From the NCBI RefSeq assembly GCF_023156385.1, contig NZ_JAKZAK010000004.1, positions 62,001 through 126,000 on the forward strand: DNA of 64,000 nt. The letters run 5' to 3'. Below the pieces are notes generated by a model, which was not told where the DNA came from, ran no database searches, and saw only the letters and a program-made list of their open reading frames with translations. Both the position numbers and the translations under genes were made by a program. Each line of letters opens with the position of its first letter. Within the stretch, counting starts at the first letter, position 1. The stretch comes from Marinobacter xestospongiae. GTDB lineage: Bacteria > Pseudomonadota > Gammaproteobacteria > Pseudomonadales > Oleiphilaceae. Positions 60,441 to 64,000 of this stretch are shown here, one piece after another.

Positions 60441-62080
60441 GACGCACCTCCGGCTGCTGCAGCACCCGCGACCATCGCTTGCTGCTCCTTTTTCAGCCAC
60501 CGCAAACGCAGCTTATGGGCGGTATAGGCCAGCATCGCTGCCAGCAACAGCATGGTGAGGTCGAAGCCTGCCATCACCCAGTCACCCTGTGGGATCGACC
60601 AGCCCAGGTGGACGCCGGTGGTGGCGGCATTGACCAACGGAATGCTGGCGTAGGCCAGCGCAGCCAGCGCAAACAGCTCGAGCCAGGCCTGTTTCATCGG
60701 ACGGAACAGGGCGTAGATCAGCGTCCAGCCCCAGACAAAGAACATGCAATGGGCCTCCCAGTCAGCGCGATCAGCAATGTCCAGGGGCAGCAAACGGTTG
60801 GCCAGAAAATAGGCCGCCACAGCCAGCGGCAAACCGGCAATGGTGGCAATGTTCAGCGCCTCCACCAGACGCAGCCCAAACCGGTCCACGGCGGACTGTC
60901 GCTCCTTGGCGCGGGCATGCCGCTCACGACGCTTCACCGTCCAGAGCACCAGACCGGTGGCGATCATGCCGCATCCCAGCAGACCGGAGGCAAAGTAAAG
61001 CCAGCGCAGCGCCGGACCGGCGAAGTGGCCTTCATGCAGGGAAATCAGCAGACCGTACATGTAGGTGGCGCCATCGCCTTCATCGAGCGGCAATGGCTCA
61101 CCGGTGCGGGCATCAAACTTCAGCTGCCCTTCGGTATCAGATACCCGTGACACCACCTTGCCCTGGGAAAGACGGCTGAGCTCAATGTAAGCCGGCTCAT
61201 CATCCGGGTTCGAGAACGTCAGACTGGCAATTTGACCTGCGCCCCACTGTCGCTCGGCCTCGGCAATCACCTCTGATACGTCGGTATCCGGCATGGTCAC
61301 TGGCTGCCAGCTCTTGTCCACCCGGTCATAGATTTCGTCGAAGAAGGTACGCTGGGGGTCCACTTCATCCGCGTAGATGGTATGGATGCCTGCCGGCATA
61401 TAGGTTTCGGTGAAGAAAATCAGGCCGCTATAGGTGATCATCAGGAAGAACGGCAGGGCCATGACACTGATGATGTTGTGAGCGTCCAGCCACGACCGCT
61501 GGCCTTTGCCGGGCCGGAAGGTGAAGAAATCCTTGAAAATCTTCTTGTGGGTAATCACGCCGGAGACAATGGCCACCAGCATCAGCATGGTGCACACCCC
61601 CACCAGCAGGAAGGCAATGTTTCGCGGCATGTAATGGAACGCGTAGTGCATGCGATACAGCAGGTTGCCGCCGCCGGTTTCCCGTGCCTCCGGTTGCTGT
61701 ACCGGCTGCCCGGTCGCCAGATCCAGGGTCTCACTGCCGCGCTGGCCGAAGAATCGACCTCGTGGCGGCAGGCTTTCCCAGTTCACTTCCAGCTCCCGAT
61801 ACTGGCGGGTCCGCTGGTTGTATTGGGGCATCGAAACACGCCACAGCTTGGCCTCTGGCGCCACCTGCTGCAGTCGCTGCAGCCCCGTCGCCAGAGCGAC
61901 CTGGGTGTCCACCCCCTCAACCGGCTGTACGGCCGGACGCTCAGGCTCCATCCAGTGAGTAATCTCGAAAGTGAAATAACCGGCTGTGCCGGTCACAAAG
62001 ATAAAGAAAAGAACCCAGCCGACGACCAATCCGGTCCATGTGTGCAGCCAGGCCATCGATGCACGAAACCCGTTTTTCAC
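60437..62080 (-). CDS. PepSY-TM iron-regulated reductase-like protein (FpvG-like)
   Basis: The 547 residues start at GTG 62080, preceded by AGGA. Several transmembrane helices are visible: TGLVVGWVLFFIFVTGTAGY at the N-terminus, NIAFLLVGVCTMLMLVAIVS, SVMALPFFLMITYSGLIFF, a helix after the periplasmic PepSY segment near LRWLYFASGLLGCGMIATG, and more near the C-terminus. Several His in or near helices (MHYAFHYMP, THKK, DAHNII, SLHEGHFAG) are heme-ligand candidates. In P. aeruginosa the homologous FpvG reduces Fe3+-pyoverdine in the periplasm. It is first in the operon, under a Fur box. Confidence 0.85.
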   Translation of the reverse strand: MKNGFRASMAWLHTWTGLVVGWVLFFIFVTGTAGYFTFEITHWMEPERPAVQPVEGVDTQVALATGLQRLQQVAPEAKLWRVSMPQYNQRTRQYRELEVNWESLPPRGRFFGQRGSETLDLATGQPVQQPEARETGGGNLLYRMHYAFHYMPRNIAFLLVGVCTMLMLVAIVSGVITHKKIFKDFFTFRPGKGQRSWLDAHNIISVMALPFFLMITYSGLIFFTETYMPAGIHTIYADEVDPQRTFFDEIYDRVDKSWQPVTMPDTDVSEVIAEAERQWGAGQIASLTFSNPDDEPAYIELSRLSQGKVVSRVSDTEGQLKFDARTGEPLPLDEGDGATYMYGLLISLHEGHFAGPALRWLYFASGLLGCGMIATGLVLWTVKRRERHARAKERQSAVDRFGLRLVEALNIATIAGLPLAVAAYFLANRLLPLDIADRADWEAHCMFFVWGWTLIYALFRPMKQAWLELFALAALAYASIPLVNAATTGVHLGWSIPQGDWVMAGFDLTMLLLAAMLAYTAHKLRLRWLKKEQQAMVAGAAAAGGAS

Positions 62081-62153
62081 GACACTATCCTGTAGGCAGG
62101 CCTGGGGAGGTGGAAGGAACAACGGATAGGCGACAACGCCGCCCGACCCCAAG

Positions 62154-62196
62154 CTTAATGATAATCAATGTTACTTTGTTGACGATTAAGGTTCAA
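62154..62196 (-). promoter_or_regulatory. Fur box and promoter of the PepSY-ABC operon
   Basis: Minus-strand TTGAAC (62191-62196) and TAACAT (62168-62173), spacer 17, form a promoter. The 19 bases at 62154-62172 read CTTAATGATAATCAATGTT and match the Fur consensus GATAATGATAATCATTATC at 14 of 19 positions, with an intact central AATGATAATCA. Fur binding there would cover the -10 and start, so iron repression is expected. The box lies about 75 bases before the GTG. Confidence 0.8.
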
Positions 62197-62370
62197 TTGC
62201 CGAATGACAGAACTAGCGCCTTCCCGACTGATTTCCATGGCATTTCACCCACATCGACCGGCCAGTCAGCAAGCGCAGAACACCGAAGGCCTATACCGTT
62301 ATGACGAACGAGAAAGAAAAAGGGGTCAAAAAAAAGAGGGAGTAAGAGAAATGAAAACACAATAACGAAA

Positions 62371-62395
62371 AAGGGGAACCCTATAGGCTCCCCTT
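62371..62395 (-). terminator. Terminator after tRNA-Gly
   Basis: On the minus strand AAGGGGA (62395-62389) and TCCCCTT (62377-62371) form a 7-bp stem followed by TTTTTC. It lies about 40 bases past the tRNA 3' end. Confidence 0.7.
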
Positions 62396-62433
62396 CTCGG
62401 CTCAGCTCGCCCGAAGGCGCCCTGACTTTAATT

Positions 62434-62509
62434 TGGAGCGGGAAACGAGATTCGAACTCGCGACCCCAACCTTGGCAAGGTTGTGCTCTACCAACTGAGC
62501 TATTCCCGC
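62434..62509 (-). tRNA. tRNA-Gly(GCC)
   Basis: Minus-strand sequence begins GCGGGAATAGCTCAG and ends with encoded CCA. The acceptor stem GCGGGAA/TTCCCGC is perfect; the D-arm AGCTCAGTTGGTAGAGC, anticodon loop CTTGCCAAG with GCC, and T-loop GTTCGAATC are all present. Length is 76 nt including CCA. It decodes GGC/GGT. Confidence 0.98.
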
Positions 62510-62579
62510 ATATGTTTTCGAGATTTAAATTCAAGAACTTAGCTGTGTTTCGCTGCGTTCATCTCGACAACGGATGCGT

Positions 62580-62607
62580 ATTATACGGAGCAATTTCCGG
62601 CGCGCAA
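62580..62607 (-). promoter_or_regulatory. Promoter of tRNA-Gly
   Basis: Minus-strand TTGCGC (62602-62607), 16-base spacer and perfect TATAAT (62580-62585), about 70 bases before the tRNA 5' end. The GC-rich stretch just after -10 is compatible with stringent control, but that is inference. Confidence 0.75.
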
Positions 62608-62617
62608 CCCCTAATTT

Positions 62618-63388
62618 TCATTTTTTTGAAATTTCTGTGTCAGCAGCAACGCCCAGCAACTCGGGCACCCCCATCACCAGGCCCAGCATGCGCTCAACCG
62701 CCCCGCCCAGGTACTGAGCCTGGGGCTCGCCGCGGAACAGCAGCCCATCATACCCCAGCCCGAGCACCACACTCACCAGCAGGGAGGCATCCCGACGCGG
62801 GGAACCGACGTCCAGGCGAAGCAGCAGCTCCTCCAGACCGGATACCCAGGCCGCCCGATGCTGGCGCGCCAACTGCCCCAGATCCGGGTCCCGCAGGGCC
62901 TCCATCAGGAACACCTGCTCTGCCAGCACCTCCTCCCGGCGCTGGGAAAACTGCTCGCCCAGATAGGCAGTCACAATGGAGGCCAGCCGACGCGCCAACG
63001 CCTCCCGGCCCGGGCCACCCCGATTCAGCGACTCCGGCGCGGCGGCATCGAGCACCATATTGACCATGTGGTAGAACTGGTCGAGATTGTCCTGGGCTTT
63101 CTCGGCGAACAGCGTAAAGGCGTCACCAATGAGCTCATGAATGTCCCGGAAGTAATAGGTGGTGGACGCCAACGGTACCCCCGCCTCCCGAGCCACCGAA
63201 CGATGCTTGATACCGCGGATGCCCTCGCTGGCGGCAATTCGCAGGGTCGCTTCCAGAATCTTTACCCGGCGCTGCTCACTCTTGGCGCGGTAGGCTTTTC
63301 GACCACTGTACTGGACCGGGTTCTGGGACTGCCCCTCCGGCCTGTCGCATTCGATGCCTGCCACATTCGATTGTTGTACCTGTGTCAT
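62618..63388 (-). CDS. TetR/AcrR-family transcriptional regulator
   Basis: The protein is 256 residues. An N-terminal basic extension of ~40 residues precedes a TetR helix-turn-helix (VKILEATLRIAASEGIRGIKHRSVAREAG, then PLASTTYYFRDIHELIGDAF). The C-terminal ~170 residues are the helical ligand domain. Its target and ligand are unknown; no drug pump or metabolic operon is adjacent, only the tRNA gene and the DUF924 gene. The ATG at 63388 has a weak GGAA upstream. Confidence 0.88.
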   Translation of the reverse strand: MTQVQQSNVAGIECDRPEGQSQNPVQYSGRKAYRAKSEQRRVKILEATLRIAASEGIRGIKHRSVAREAGVPLASTTYYFRDIHELIGDAFTLFAEKAQDNLDQFYHMVNMVLDAAAPESLNRGGPGREALARRLASIVTAYLGEQFSQRREEVLAEQVFLMEALRDPDLGQLARQHRAAWVSGLEELLLRLDVGSPRRDASLLVSVVLGLGYDGLLFRGEPQAQYLGGAVERMLGLVMGVPELLGVAADTEISKK

Positions 63389-63489
63389 CTGGGCGATTCC
63401 GTGATCGGAGAGTTATGCTTTCGGACCACAGTATGCCGCCCCAATGCCAGCAAAACCTTGATAGAAGTTGCATTCCCGCAGTTTTGCAA

Positions 63490-64000
63490 TCACTGGCCAA
63501 ACCGGGCACCACCCTGCCCCAGGTATTCCGCCTCCTCCGGCGTCACCGACCGCTTAAGCACCCCGTTGCGATGGGGAAAGCGACCAAAGCGGCGAATGAT
63601 GTCACGATGCTCTCCGGCTGATACCCAGAACCCCTCCAGCAGGGCCCGCAAGGGACCATCATGGGACGCCAGCAACTGGTGGTAGAGGTCCACCGCCAGC
63701 TCCTGGTCCGCCAACCGCTCGGAATGCTGCAACGGCATGTAGAAAAATGCCCGCTGCACCGCCGGCAACGCCATGTCGCACCCCTCTTTAAGCCCCTCGT
63801 GACAAAGACGCCGGGCCAGGTGGTCGGCGGAGAACGCCAGCGCGCCACCACGATGGATGTTGCGGGTGAACTGATCCAGCAGCAACAGCTCCGCCAGGCG
63901 CCCTCCGGCGCTAGCGCGCCAGGCCTGCAGGCCGTTCTCGGAGGCCACAACCACCAACGACAGAAAGCGACGACGGATTTCCTGGTCAAACGCCCGGGAC
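63490..64000 (-). CDS. DUF924 family protein, 5' end beyond window
   Basis: The frame is open to the right edge, so the true start is outside. The visible ~169 residues match DUF924: FDQEIRRRFLSL near the cut end, then GRLAELLLLDQFTRNIHRGG, FSADHLARRLCHEGL, FFYMPLQHSERLADQELAV and GRFPHRNGVLKRSVTPEEAEYL. The family adopts a tetratricopeptide-like helical fold; its function is unknown. It ends 101 bases before the TetR gene start on the same strand. Confidence 0.88.
   Translation of the reverse strand, partial: SRAFDQEIRRRFLSLVVVASENGLQAWRASAGGRLAELLLLDQFTRNIHRGGALAFSADHLARRLCHEGLKEGCDMALPAVQRAFFYMPLQHSERLADQELAVDLYHQLLASHDGPLRALLEGFWVSAGEHRDIIRRFGRFPHRNGVLKRSVTPEEAEYLGQGGARFGQ

Overview
The window looks like a GC-rich marine gammaproteobacterium close to Marinobacter or other Pseudomonadales. 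This rests on protein resemblance and gene order: cheR-cheV / flgA-flgM-flgN, smc-zipA-ligA, and sdhCDAB-sucAB-lpd-sucCD next to a divergent gltA, followed by topA and fadBA. The species assignment is inference. No rRNA, CRISPR array, insertion sequence, phage gene or integrase was seen. The window cuts through a gene at each end.

Layout. 1-0.7 kb: a truncated membrane protein and a small two-helix membrane protein. 0.8-2.0 kb: an Xre/RES toxin-antitoxin pair with a well-defined promoter and paired operator-like repeats. 2.0-4.6 kb: ROK sugar kinase, AEC-type carrier, flavin-reductase-like protein. 4.7-9.2 kb: flagellar and chemotaxis block (cheR, cheV, flgA, flgM, flgN) with a near-perfect sigma-28 promoter before flgM, then a membrane protein carrying a complete MshEN c-di-GMP-binding motif. 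9.5-12.8 kb: periplasmic PPIase, mnmC, CBS protein. 12.9-15.8 kb: a 964-residue lipoprotein with Asp/Gly repeats. 15.9-28.5 kb: chromosome, division and translation housekeeping (ligA, zipA, smc, a GntR regulator, a GGDEF cyclase behind a sigma-54-like promoter, rluB, scpB, scpA, trpS). 28.7-41.8 kb: an almost continuous TCA-cycle block (sucDC, lpd, sucBA, sdhBADC, and gltA divergently). 42-49.3 kb: a 3-hydroxyisobutyrate-dehydrogenase-family enzyme, topA, and fadBA with a PsrA-like operator. 49.9-54.7 kb: exported helical protein, universal stress protein, Cys-rich unknown, uup, MOSC protein. 54.9-62.1 kb: a tightly overlapping nine-gene operon behind a Fur box. 62.4-64 kb: tRNA-Gly(GCC), a TetR regulator and a truncated DUF924 protein.

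The most interesting part is the Fur-controlled operon at 54.9-62.1 kb. It has a PepSY membrane reductase-like protein, four small membrane or periplasmic proteins, a cluster-A substrate-binding protein, an ATPase, a permease and a second, divergent binding protein. Automated annotation would probably call it zinc or manganese uptake. Its order matches the Pseudomonas aeruginosa fpvG-HJK-CDEF system, which reduces ferric siderophore in the periplasm and imports the iron. Here it includes a DUF3325-like protein fused to a periplasmic CxxC domain, and no TonB receptor is present in the window.

A second theme is cyclic-di-GMP: the MshEN membrane protein beside flagellar genes, and an intact GGDEF enzyme with an I-site. 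A third is a RES toxin whose conserved serine position is alanine.
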